A stretch of 64,000 bases of DNA, from assembly GCF_016900775.1 (NCBI RefSeq), contig NZ_JACJKN010000015.1:1-64000 (forward strand), written 5' to 3'. A program made the position numbers and the translations under genes. The stretch is from Olsenella uli. Lineage in GTDB: Bacteria > Actinomycetota > Coriobacteriia > Coriobacteriales > Atopobiaceae. The notes beneath the pieces were generated by a model. It saw only the letters and a list, made by a program, of their open reading frames with translations. It did not search any database and was not told the origin of the DNA. Of the stretch, positions 34,745 through 44,198 are shown one piece after another; the stretch's first letter is position 1, and every line of letters begins with the position of its first letter.

Positions 34745-34873
34745 TAGTATCAGTTCTGTCATGTCCGCGGGGATGCTTCTTTTGGAGTGCTTTCCACCGG
34801 GATCCCGCAGGTCGTGGGCGTGACATGCCTGCCCGGGCATCCAGAAAAGCCCTCCGACAGAAAAGAGAGAAGC
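34745..34873 (+). promoter_or_regulatory. structured queT leader, candidate riboswitch
   Basis: After a -10-like TAGTAT (34745-34750) the leader can fold into nested stems: CATGTC (34760-34765) with GACATG (34822-34827), inner CGGGGAT/ATCCCG, and TGGA/TCCA. The 3' strand of the outer stem overlaps a second hairpin ATGCC/GGCAT (34825-34840), so the two are mutually exclusive, a hallmark of a switch. queT genes are often under preQ1 riboswitches; I cannot match a known preQ1 class by eye. Confidence 0.45.
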
Positions 34874-35494
34874 ATGGGACAGCACAACACGGCAGCAGAC
34901 ATCACGGCACACCACGTCAACGCGAGAAGAACGGCGCGCATCGGGGCCGTCGCGGCCATCTACGCCGCCCTCACGCTCTGCGCCCTGCTCTTCCTCGGCA
35001 GCCTCGCCTGGGGGCCAGTGCAGTTCCGCGTCTCCGAGGCGGCGTGCGTCCTCGCGCTCTTCACCGCGGACGCCGTCCCCGGCCTGGCGCTCGGCTGCGC
35101 CATCGCCAACCTCGCCAACATCGCGCTCTCGGGCACCGGCATGCTCGGCATGCTCGACGTGGTCTTCGGTAGCCTGGCCACCGCGCTCGGCGCGTGGTTC
35201 ACGTGGCGCAACCGCCGCCGCCCCGCGCTCGCGCTCATGGGGCCGGTGCTCGCCAACGCGCTCATCGTGCCGCTCTACCTCCCGCTCATGCTCCAGGGGA
35301 TTGGCTTCTACACCATTCCGTTCACCAACATCGCCATCGACGGCGCCTACCCGGCCATGTACGTCTTTGGCCTCATCGCCACCGGGGTCGGCGAGGCCGT
35401 GGTCATGTACGTGCTCGGCCTGCCGCTGGCGCGCGCGCTTTCCAGGACGTCGCTTCCCCGCCAGCTGGGGAGCGACGGCGCGGACCGAGGATAG
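34874..35494 (+). CDS. queT: QueT-family queuosine-precursor transporter (ECF S component)
   Basis: A 206-residue membrane protein with about six helices. It has the QueT hallmarks: an early AAIYAALTLCALLFL helix, WGPVQFRVSEAACVLALF, GLALGCAIANLANIA, and LDVVFGSLATALGAW. In the family it is the substrate-binding S unit of an energy-coupling-factor importer for preQ0/preQ1-type precursors. Its presence fits gluQ in the same window, since GluQ modifies queuosine in tRNA(Asp). The ATG 34874 is preceded by a purine-rich AGAGAGAAG. A long leader upstream may regulate it. Confidence 0.9.
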   Translation: MGQHNTAADITAHHVNARRTARIGAVAAIYAALTLCALLFLGSLAWGPVQFRVSEAACVLALFTADAVPGLALGCAIANLANIALSGTGMLGMLDVVFGSLATALGAWFTWRNRRRPALALMGPVLANALIVPLYLPLMLQGIGFYTIPFTNIAIDGAYPAMYVFGLIATGVGEAVVMYVLGLPLARALSRTSLPRQLGSDGADRG

Positions 35495-35497
35495 CGC

Positions 35498-36781
35498 TTG
35501 AACCCGGTTATCGTCATACCGTCGTACTGGGCCGAGGGCGACCAACCGGGCGCCCTCGGGGAGCGGGGCGTCTACGACTACACCACGCCGATAGACAAGC
35601 CCCTGCCCGAGCTGGAGCTCTGCCTCTCCTCGCTCGACCAGGTGCGCGGCGTCATCCGCGTGATCGTGCTCGTGGTGGCCCCGCCCTCGTGCGAGGACTC
35701 GGCCCGGGCCCGCGTGGAGAGCATCTGCCGGGCCCACCCCGCGCTGAACCCGCTCGTCATCGGCGCGCGCGAGGCCGCGCACGTGGAGCGCGCCGTGGGC
35801 CGCATGGCGCACCACGTCACCGGGGAGACGGTCTCCCTGCGCGGGTACGGCGCCATCAAGAACATGGGTCTTGCCGTCGCGGCCATCTTCGGCCATGACG
35901 TGGTCGTCTTCCTGGACGACGACGAGGTCGTGCTAGACGCGGACTTCCTCATCAACGCGGTCCACGGCCTCGGCTCGCTCACGCGGCAGAACCTCAAGGT
36001 GCTCGTCAAGAGCGGCTTTTTCATTGACGCCAACAACAGCCCCTATGCCGAGCCCACCGAGGAGTGGACCGAGAAGTACTGGTCAAAGGCCGCGGAGTTC
36101 AACCGCGTGATGGAGCGGATGCAGTCCTCCTCCTCGCGCTTCTCGCGCTCCAACCACCTCTGCGGCGGGTGCTGCGCCCTGCATGCGGAGGCCTACGCGA
36201 AGGTCCCCTTCGACCCGTACATCACGCGCGGCGAGGACCTCGACTACGTGCTCAACCTGCGGGCCAACGGCATGGACGCGTGGTTTGACAACGCGTGGTT
36301 CGTCCGCTCGCAGCCGCCCGAGGAGATGGCGAGCGTCCCCTCGGTGTTCATGCAGAACGTGCATCGCTGGCTGTACGAGTACCGCAAGCTCGACGCCATG
36401 AACGCCCGCCGCGACCTGCGCACCATCACGCCCGAGTCGCTCATGCCCTATCCCGCCCCGTGGCTCTCCTCGGGCGTGCGCCGCCGCGTCTTCCAGACGG
36501 CCCTGCGCCGCTTCATCAAGGGGCCCAACCGCCTCGCGTACCTGCGCATCCTCACGAAGGGGCGCTATGACGCGGACAAGTTCGCCCGTGCGGCGAGCTC
36601 GCGCTACCTGTCCTTCTCGATGATGTGGCCCGGCGTGGTCGCGGCCCTCTGGGAGGACCCGCTGCTCCAGGGAGCCATCCGCCGCACCGGCGAGGTCGTG
36701 CCGCCGGAGGAGCGCGCGGCCGCCGTGACGGACGACCTTGGCGACACCGGGGCGCTGCCGACGGTGGAGGATGACCGGTGA
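35498..36781 (+). CDS. family 2 (GT-A) glycosyltransferase-like protein
   Basis: A 427-residue protein starting VIVIPSYWAEGDQ, with the GT-A metal-binding motif in VVFLDDDEVVLD (about 139-149) and a later RGEDLDYVLNLR acceptor-site segment. It has no membrane helices, so it probably acts in the cytosol or peripherally at the membrane on glycans or lipids. It uses a TTG start 3 bp after the queT stop, preceded by GAGG, and its end overlaps the histidine kinase start (GTGA), so the genes form one operon. The sugar and acceptor are unknown. Confidence 0.82.
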   Translation: MNPVIVIPSYWAEGDQPGALGERGVYDYTTPIDKPLPELELCLSSLDQVRGVIRVIVLVVAPPSCEDSARARVESICRAHPALNPLVIGAREAAHVERAVGRMAHHVTGETVSLRGYGAIKNMGLAVAAIFGHDVVVFLDDDEVVLDADFLINAVHGLGSLTRQNLKVLVKSGFFIDANNSPYAEPTEEWTEKYWSKAAEFNRVMERMQSSSSRFSRSNHLCGGCCALHAEAYAKVPFDPYITRGEDLDYVLNLRANGMDAWFDNAWFVRSQPPEEMASVPSVFMQNVHRWLYEYRKLDAMNARRDLRTITPESLMPYPAPWLSSGVRRRVFQTALRRFIKGPNRLAYLRILTKGRYDADKFARAASSRYLSFSMMWPGVVAALWEDPLLQGAIRRTGEVVPPEERAAAVTDDLGDTGALPTVEDDR

Positions 36782-38175
36782 TCGGAAAGCTTCGCCCGCC
36801 CAGACGCTCCGCCGACGTCCTTCTCGCCGTGTGCGCCGTCCTTCTCGCCGCGCTGCTCATCACGAGCATGCGCGACGGGATCGTGGTGGCGGCCATGCTC
36901 GTGGGCTGCGGCATGGCGGCCGTCATCGTGATGAGCGGCGCCATCAGCGTGACGCCCGAGGACACGCGCTCCGAGGCCACCGAGCGCACGCTGCGCGTGG
37001 CTACCAACACCCTCGCCCACCTGCGCGGCGGCCTTACCGAGGAGAACGCCCGCGCCATCTGCTCGATGCTTCTGCCCGAGACCGGCGCCGCGGCCATCGC
37101 CATCACCGACACCGTGAAGGTGCTCGCCTACGAGGGCGCCGTCCAGACGCCCTTCCTCGCGGGGACCCCCAACGCCAAGCCCACGCTCGAGGTGCTGGAG
37201 AGCCGCCGCATGGAGACCTTCGTGGCCGTGGACGACGACACCCAGGAGGCGCGCCTCTTTGCCGTGGGGAGCCACACCGAGGGGAGCGCCTTCGGCATCA
37301 TCGTACCGCTGCTCGTGCAGGACCGCGCCGTGGGGACGCTCAAGTTCTACTACCGACGCGACCTCGACGTCGACCGCACGCAGCTCGCCATTGCCGAGGG
37401 GCTGGGGCTGCTCCTGTCCACCCAGCTCTCCTCCTACGAGCTGGACAAGCAGGCCGAGCTCACGGCCCGCGCCGAGGTCAAGGCGCTCCAGGCGCAGATC
37501 AACCCGCACTTCCTGTTCAACGCGCTCAACACCATCGCCTCGTTCACGCGGACCAACCCCACCAAGGCCCGCGACCTGCTGCGAGAGTTCTCGCTCTTCT
37601 ACCGCCGCACGCTGGAGAGCTCGGAGAAGACGCTCATCCCGCTCTCGCAGGAGCTCCAGCAGACGCGAAGCTACCTGCGGATCGAGAAGGCGCGCTTTGG
37701 CGAGGACCGCATCGTGGAGAGCGAGCGCGTGGCCCCCGGCTGCGAGAGCCTGCCCGTGCCGTCGTTTCTGGTGCAGCCGATCGTGGAGAACGCGGTCCGC
37801 CACGCCATGCGCGACGAGGGCCCTCTTCACGTTGAAGTTCAGGTGGCCCCCGACGGAAATGATATTCTTATTGCCGTGACTGATGACGGGCTGGGCATGG
37901 ACGAGGCCGTCGCCAGCCGACTCATGGCCGAGGCCGGGGAGCCCCGTCCCGCCTCGGGCGCGGGGGCCAGCAAGGGCGCGGGCATGGCACTGCGCAACGT
38001 GGCCGACCGCATCGAGCGCTTCTACGGCGTCGGCTCGGGGGTGGAGATCGTCTCCAAGCCGGGCGAGGGCACGTGCGTGACGCTCAGACTCGCGGGGGCG
38101 AGAAGGACGCTCCTGTCGGGGGCGGCGCAGAGGCAAGACGAGGGGACGCGCGGCCGCGCCGGCCGGACGTCCTGA
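36778..38175 (+). CDS. LytS-type sensor histidine kinase
   Basis: A 465-residue kinase: two N-terminal membrane helices (~11-55), a GAF-like sensor region (~75-220), then the His_kinase domain with the phospho-acceptor in LQAQINPHFLFNALNTI (H ~243), then an HATPase_c domain with N-box VENAVRHAM, DDGLGMD and GAGMALRNVADR. The missing long periplasmic part suggests it senses a membrane or cytosolic cue. It starts at GTG, overlapping the upstream stop, and is followed 20 bp later by its LytTR partner. A Gly/Arg-rich tail is unusual. Confidence 0.92.
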   Translation: MIGKLRPPRRSADVLLAVCAVLLAALLITSMRDGIVVAAMLVGCGMAAVIVMSGAISVTPEDTRSEATERTLRVATNTLAHLRGGLTEENARAICSMLLPETGAAAIAITDTVKVLAYEGAVQTPFLAGTPNAKPTLEVLESRRMETFVAVDDDTQEARLFAVGSHTEGSAFGIIVPLLVQDRAVGTLKFYYRRDLDVDRTQLAIAEGLGLLLSTQLSSYELDKQAELTARAEVKALQAQINPHFLFNALNTIASFTRTNPTKARDLLREFSLFYRRTLESSEKTLIPLSQELQQTRSYLRIEKARFGEDRIVESERVAPGCESLPVPSFLVQPIVENAVRHAMRDEGPLHVEVQVAPDGNDILIAVTDDGLGMDEAVASRLMAEAGEPRPASGAGASKGAGMALRNVADRIERFYGVGSGVEIVSKPGEGTCVTLRLAGARRTLLSGAAQRQDEGTRGRAGRTS

Positions 38176-38195
38176 GAACGCGAAGGGGAACGTGT

Positions 38196-38912
38196 ATGCG
38201 CGCGATGATCGTGGACGATGAGGCCCCGGCTCGCTCCGAGCTGAGGTACCTCCTCGAGGAGACCGGCAGGGTCGACGCCATCATGGAGGCCTCGAGCGCC
38301 CGCGAGGCCGTCGAGAAGCTGATGGAGAGCAAGGCCGACGTCATGTTCCTCGACATCCAGATGCCCAAGACCTCGGGCATGCAGCTCGCCGAGGCGCTCC
38401 ACCGCCTCAAGAACCCGCCTGCGATCGTCTTTGTGACCGCGTACAGCGAGTACGCGCTCGAGGCGTTTGGCGTGGACGCGATTGACTACCTCATGAAGCC
38501 CGTGGAGCCCGAGCGCCTGAACCAGGCCCTCGACAAGGTCCAGTCGCGCATGAAGCCCCAGCCGCAGAGCCACTCCTCCGTGGAGCGCATCCCCGTGGTC
38601 AAGAGCGGCCGCAAGGTGCTCGTGCCCATCGACCAGATCCGCTATATCGAGGCCAAGGACGACTACTCCTGCATCTACACGTCCGACGACCGCTTCCTCT
38701 CCACGATCTCGCTCGCCAAGCTCGAGCAGAAGCTCGCACCGCATGGCTTCTTCCGCGTGCACCGCGGCTACATCGTGAACCTCGAGTACGTGGAGGACGT
38801 GGAGGTCATCTCCTCGGGCATCCTGCAGCTGGGCGTCAACGGCATCGAGGGCAAGAAGATCTCCGTCTCGCGCCGCCGCGTGGTGGCGCTCAAGCGGGCG
38901 CTCGGTCTCTAG
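38196..38912 (+). CDS. LytR/AlgR-family response regulator
   Basis: A 238-residue regulator: a receiver domain (acidic pocket D7-D8, phospho-acceptor D53 in FLDIQMPK, K in DYLMKPVEP) and a LytTR DNA-binding domain (~130-238, with YIEAKDDYSCIYT and FFRVHRGYIVNLEYV). LytTR proteins bind paired direct repeats and often control wall, surface or carbohydrate genes. It is the cognate partner of the LytS-type kinase. A metallophosphoesterase gene starts 9 bp after it. Confidence 0.95.
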   Translation: MRAMIVDDEAPARSELRYLLEETGRVDAIMEASSAREAVEKLMESKADVMFLDIQMPKTSGMQLAEALHRLKNPPAIVFVTAYSEYALEAFGVDAIDYLMKPVEPERLNQALDKVQSRMKPQPQSHSSVERIPVVKSGRKVLVPIDQIRYIEAKDDYSCIYTSDDRFLSTISLAKLEQKLAPHGFFRVHRGYIVNLEYVEDVEVISSGILQLGVNGIEGKKISVSRRRVVALKRALGL

Positions 38913-38921
38913 GGAGGTCGC

Positions 38922-39386
38922 GTGGGCGAGCTCAGGCGCTACGACATCATCTCGGACACCCATGGCTATCTGCCCCCGGAGCTGCTCGAGGCGCTTCAGG
39001 GCGCAGACGTCATCGTGCACGCGGGGGACATCTGCTCACCCTCCGACTTCCAGACGCTACAGCTCATCGCGCCCGTCCAGGCGTGCCTTGGCAACAACGA
39101 CTATGCGTCCGACTATCCCCCGGCGGTCCGCACGCGCAAGATGTTCTATGGCAGCGGCCTCAAGTGGCAGGTGACGCACCGCCGCGAGCGACTCAACCTC
39201 TCCATGTGCGACATCGGCATCTTCGGGCACACGCACTTCCCCTTCCTCGAGCGCGACGAGTGGACGGGGACGCTCGTGATGAACCCGGGCAGCCCCACGG
39301 GCCCGCGCCGCTCCCGCCCCTCGATGGGCAGGATCCTCTGCGAGGAGGGGCGCATCGTCGACGCGCAGATCATCACGTTGCGCTAG
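38922..39386 (+). CDS. YfcE/MJ0936-type metallophosphoesterase
   Basis: A 154-residue calcineurin-like phosphodiesterase with all motifs: ISDTHG, HAGDI, GNND and GHTHFPF, plus the MNPGSPTGPR end typical of the YfcE group. Family members cleave simple phosphodiesters with two metals; natural substrates are mostly unknown. The GTG start has AGGGAGG upstream, and it is 9 bp after the response regulator. Confidence 0.9.
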   Translation: MGELRRYDIISDTHGYLPPELLEALQGADVIVHAGDICSPSDFQTLQLIAPVQACLGNNDYASDYPPAVRTRKMFYGSGLKWQVTHRRERLNLSMCDIGIFGHTHFPFLERDEWTGTLVMNPGSPTGPRRSRPSMGRILCEEGRIVDAQIITLR

Positions 39387-39441
39387 GGGCGTGCGGGCGG
39401 GATTTTGACGCCCGGCCGCGGCCCTCTCGCCACCGCGCCCC

Positions 39442-39525
39442 AAAATTAATCCGCCCTCTGGAGGGGCGGGGAAAATGCCAACTGGGCAAACGTCGTTGCA
39501 TGCCGCCAGAGGGCGGATTAATTTT
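39442..39525. repeat. nested hairpin element H2
   Basis: Perfect 20-bp arms AAAATTAATCCGCCCTCTGG (39442-39461) and complement (39506-39525) enclose a 44-nt loop with TGCCAACTGGGCAAACG. It lies between two convergent genes, and its A-rich start and T-rich end allow termination both ways. Closest in loop sequence to H1 at 2858-2935. Confidence 0.85.
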
Positions 39526-39545
39526 TGGGCGTCCCTGGAACCGCC

Positions 39546-40232
39546 CTAGGAGGCATCCACCGCTACAAGTGCCGGCGCCACCACCCGCGTGTAGAACGCC
39601 AGCCACACGAGCGAGACGCAGAACCCGGCAATCACGTCAGATGCGTAGTGAACGCCCAGGTAGATGCGGCTCACGCCCACCATCACGATGACGAGGCCAA
39701 AGACGACGCACCACACCACACGCATGGCGTCGCGGCGGTGATAGCGCCAGATCATCCAGATGAGCAGGCCAAAGAACGCCATAGCCACCATCGAGTGCCC
39801 CGAGGGGAAGCTGTACCCCGTCTCCTCGATGAGGCGGAACCCCTCGGGGCGCGGGCGCTGCACGATGACCTTGAGCAGGGCGTTGAGCGCGACCACGCAG
39901 GCCAGGTTGATGGAGACGCACCATCCTGGGGCCTTGCCCGGGGCGAGCGCGGCTATGACCGCGGCCATCACGGCGAGCACCACCACGGATGCGAGCGAGG
40001 TAAAGCCCTCCATGACGGGCGTCAGGACATCGGAGCGCAGCCCCTCGACGATGGCCCGGTAGGCAAAGGCGTCGAGGCGCATGAGCTCGCCCTCGGCGAC
40101 CTCGCCGAGCAGAACGAGAAACACAACCGCGGCGACGAGCGCCACGATGAGACGCACGTTTTCCCGGGCAAGCGCGAGGGCGCCGCGCGCAACGTCGCGG
40201 GCGCCCTCGGAAAGGTGGTTCTTCGCGGACAT
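39546..40232 (-). CDS. PAP2-family membrane phosphatase
   Basis: A 228-residue protein with about six membrane helices and the three PAP2 motifs: KVIVQRPRP, SFPSGHSM and SRIYLGVHYASDV. It likely removes phosphate from a membrane lipid such as undecaprenyl pyrophosphate or phosphatidic acid on the outer face of the membrane. The ATG 40232 is 1 bp after the trxA stop, so the two are co-transcribed. Confidence 0.93.
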   Translation of the reverse strand: MSAKNHLSEGARDVARGALALARENVRLIVALVAAVVFLVLLGEVAEGELMRLDAFAYRAIVEGLRSDVLTPVMEGFTSLASVVVLAVMAAVIAALAPGKAPGWCVSINLACVVALNALLKVIVQRPRPEGFRLIEETGYSFPSGHSMVAMAFFGLLIWMIWRYHRRDAMRVVWCVVFGLVIVMVGVSRIYLGVHYASDVIAGFCVSLVWLAFYTRVVAPALVAVDAS

Positions 40233-40233
40233 G

Positions 40234-40551
40234 TTAGAGATTGGCCTCCAGCTCGGAGACGAGCGAGGGCTTGGGCATGTTGCCCACCATGGTGTGGACG
40301 GGCTGGCCGCCCTTGAAGAGGATGAGCGTGGGGATGGAGACAATGCGGAAGCGCGTGGCGAGGTCGGGCTCCTCGTCGACGTTGCACTTGTAGACGGTCA
40401 GGCGGTCGGCCATCTCATCGGAGACCTGCTCGACGGTGGGGCCGAGCGCGCGACACGGGCCGCACCACGGAGCCCAGAAGTCAACGAGAACGGGCTTGTC
40501 GGAGCCGGCGATGACGGAGTCGAACTCGGCGGTGGTGATTGCCTGGGACAT
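40234..40551 (-). CDS. trxA: thioredoxin
   Basis: A 105-residue thioredoxin with the active site WAPWCGPC (C30, C33), the cis-proline loop VSIPTLILF, and canonical length. It reduces disulfides in cytosolic proteins. The ribosome site AAAGGGAGGG precedes the ATG. It is transcribed together with the PAP2 phosphatase gene. Confidence 0.97.
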   Translation of the reverse strand: MSQAITTAEFDSVIAGSDKPVLVDFWAPWCGPCRALGPTVEQVSDEMADRLTVYKCNVDEEPDLATRFRIVSIPTLILFKGGQPVHTMVGNMPKPSLVSELEANL

Positions 40552-40661
40552 GTGACCCTCCCTTTGGTCGATGATGTGCTTGATTGGCTTATGCCCGATT
40601 TACACTAGTTCAAACGGTGGCGGCAGGATATGTGACAATTCTCGTAGCAGTTAGGGCGAGG

Positions 40662-40684
40662 CAAAGGGGACAGGTTCCTTTGTC
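40662..40684 (+). repeat. partial GGGGACAGGTTCC-type repeat
   Basis: CAAAGGGGACAGGTTCCTTT followed by GTC is a short imperfect palindrome related to the GGGGACAG...CCCC elements. It lies in the spacer just upstream of the gene at 40703. Confidence 0.55.
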
Positions 40685-40702
40685 TCATCTGAGGAGGCGT
40701 CG

Positions 40703-41257
40703 ATGGCATCGGAGCGTGACGCGCGGCGGCGCGCGTATCTGGACAAGGCGGCGGCGGAGATCGACGCGCTGGCGGCGCGCGGCGTCGTCATGGGCGGCAA
40801 CGCGTTCTCCACGGTTCTTCTCGTCAAGGGCAAGCTCACGGAGGCCGAGAAGAACGGCGACGCCCCGTTCTCGGGCGCCGACGGCACGGCCCTCAAGGCG
40901 TCGCTCAAGGCGCTCGGCTACGCGCCGGAGGAGTGGGAGTGGCTGCTCACCGCGGACGCGGCCGGCGTGCCCCTCGAGCCGGGCCTTCTTGCCGAGGCGG
41001 TCTGCGCGCTCGACCCCGCCACGCTCATCTGCTGCGACGACGCCGCCGCGGCGGCGATGCGGGACGCCTACGCGGACGACCTCGTGCTCATCGATTCGCT
41101 CGAGGAGGCCATGCTCGCCCCGGGCGCCGTGGCCCGCGTCCGGGGCATGCGCGTCCTCAACCTGGGGGGCTTTGCGGACGCCCTCGCGGACCCGCACGAG
41201 AAGCAGGTCATGTGGGCGCGCCTGAAGAAGATTCCGCCGCTGGGCGAGCCGTTCTAG
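40703..41257 (+). CDS. hypothetical protein
   Basis: A 184-residue soluble, acidic protein (MASERDARRRAYLDKAAAEID...). It has a central VVMGGNAFSTVLLVKGKLTEAE and LLTADAAGVPLEPGLLAEAVCALDPATLICCDD, a layout faintly like uracil-DNA-glycosylase-fold proteins but without their motifs. A TCTGAGGAGG ribosome site precedes the ATG. No family is assigned. It lies 64 bp before pgi. Confidence 0.6.
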   Translation: MASERDARRRAYLDKAAAEIDALAARGVVMGGNAFSTVLLVKGKLTEAEKNGDAPFSGADGTALKASLKALGYAPEEWEWLLTADAAGVPLEPGLLAEAVCALDPATLICCDDAAAAAMRDAYADDLVLIDSLEEAMLAPGAVARVRGMRVLNLGGFADALADPHEKQVMWARLKKIPPLGEPF

Positions 41258-41321
41258 CGGGGCGTCGCCAGGCGCGATATGCTTATCCTATCTGTAGCTT
41301 CCCGGGGAAGGAGCACGCACC

Positions 41322-43016
<1,695 letters not shown>

Positions 43017-43051
43017 CGCGCAAAGGGGAGCGGGCACTTTCGCACGTTTCG

Positions 43052-43078
43052 GGCCGTCGGGCTTCTCGCCCGGCGGCC
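43052..43078 (+). terminator. possible pgi terminator
   Basis: GGCCGTCGGGC pairs with GCCCGGCGGCC around TTCTC. No T tract follows, so it may be a weak terminator or just a structured spacer. Confidence 0.4.
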
Positions 43079-43097
43079 GCGCCTTAGATAGGGGCAT

Positions 43098-43931
43098 ATG
43101 GCAAAGAGGGGCGGCGCGCGCTCGGAGTTTGCCGACAAGAGCGCGGAGGAGGTCGCACGGGCATACCTCGGCTGGTTTGGGAGGACGCGCGCGTGCTGCG
43201 TGGCCGCCGCCATCATCGTGGGAATCGCGGCCATCGTGAGCCTGTTCGTGGTGGACAGCCTGGCCCTCTACCTGCTGGGACTTGCTGCGCTGGTGGGCAT
43301 TGGCATCTGGGTCCGCGTGCGCGTGAATCGCGAGTTCCGAGGGCTCCTCGCCATCATCAACACGGACTGCGACGTTGAGAAGTGGCGCGGCGTGATCGGC
43401 CGGATTCGCGAGCACGACCTCCGCCGCCGGCGCTCGCGGGCACTTTGCGACTGCTATCTGGCGCTGGCCGACCTCGAGGACCGGCGTCCCGCAGACGCGC
43501 TCGCGCGCATGGAGGGCCTCGACTTTGGCCGCCGCAGCATCCTGAACGTGATGCTCTTCCAGAACCGCGCCGTCTGTGCGCATGAGCTGGGCGGCATTGC
43601 TGCTCGCGACGCCGCGGTCGCGGCGCTCCGGGCGCTCGCGGATGGGTATCGGGTCGGGTCAAAGCGCCGGGCGACTGCGGAGCGGCAGCTGGCAGACCTC
43701 GAGCTCTCCCTCAAGCCGCGCGAGGCGTGGGATGCTGCGGACGAGCGCCGGGCGCGTGAGCGCCTGGACGGCGCGGTCTCGCATCGCGAGATGGTATCGT
43801 GGACGATCCTGCTCACGGAGCGCGAGCTGCGGCTCGGCCACGCCGATGCGGCGCGGGAGCTGCTGGACGAGCGGCGCCTGGCTCCCATGACGCCCCGCGC
43901 GGCGCGGCGGCGGGCCGACCTTCTGACCTGA
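43098..43931 (+). CDS. membrane protein with helical-repeat cytosolic domain, unknown function
   Basis: A 277-residue protein. Two hydrophobic helices (~34-52 and ~54-74) follow a basic N-terminus (MAKRGGARSEFADK). The remaining ~200 residues are Ala/Arg/Leu-rich helices of TPR-like size (e.g. AVCAHELGGIAARDAAVAAL), probably cytosolic. No family is recognised. It is the last gene before repeat cluster C and the IS256-like element. Confidence 0.65.
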   Translation: MAKRGGARSEFADKSAEEVARAYLGWFGRTRACCVAAAIIVGIAAIVSLFVVDSLALYLLGLAALVGIGIWVRVRVNREFRGLLAIINTDCDVEKWRGVIGRIREHDLRRRRSRALCDCYLALADLEDRRPADALARMEGLDFGRRSILNVMLFQNRAVCAHELGGIAARDAAVAALRALADGYRVGSKRRATAERQLADLELSLKPREAWDAADERRARERLDGAVSHREMVSWTILLTERELRLGHADAARELLDERRLAPMTPRAARRRADLLT

Positions 43932-43954
43932 CGCGGCCCGCCTTCGCGGATGCC

Positions 43955-44197
43955 GTTAAAGAATCGCGGTCGTTGCGGGATACGCCGCTTCGCGCGTTAG
44001 AACTTCGGGGTTGTTGCACCTGGTGCCGGGCGAGAAGAACGCGCAGCTCCGGATTTCCGGCGCCCGCGGGCACCCCGTGGCCGGCGTGGGCTGCAACGAC
44101 CCCGGTTCTCTATGCGTTCCTGGGCGCCGCGCCTGCAATGAGCCGCAGTTTCTAGCGCCGCAAGCTGCCGGCACTGCAACAACCCCGGATTGCTAAC
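43955..44197. repeat. 22-bp repeat cluster C
   Basis: Forward copies are at 43955-43976 (GTTAAAGAATCGCGGTCGTT then GC) and 43996-44017; inverted copies are at 44093-44114, 44135-44156 and 44176-44197. CGAGAAGAAC lies at about 44030 between the two orientations. The last inverted copy ends just 2 bp before the left end proposed for the IS256-like element. No gene is seen in 43932-44258. Confidence 0.85.
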
Positions 44198-44198
44198 G

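Noticed and set aside
43955-44197. 22-bp repeats as integron attC sites
   Set aside because: They begin GTTAGA and their inverted forms end TCTAAC, but the order is opposite to attC (RYYYAAC first), and no integron integrase is in view.
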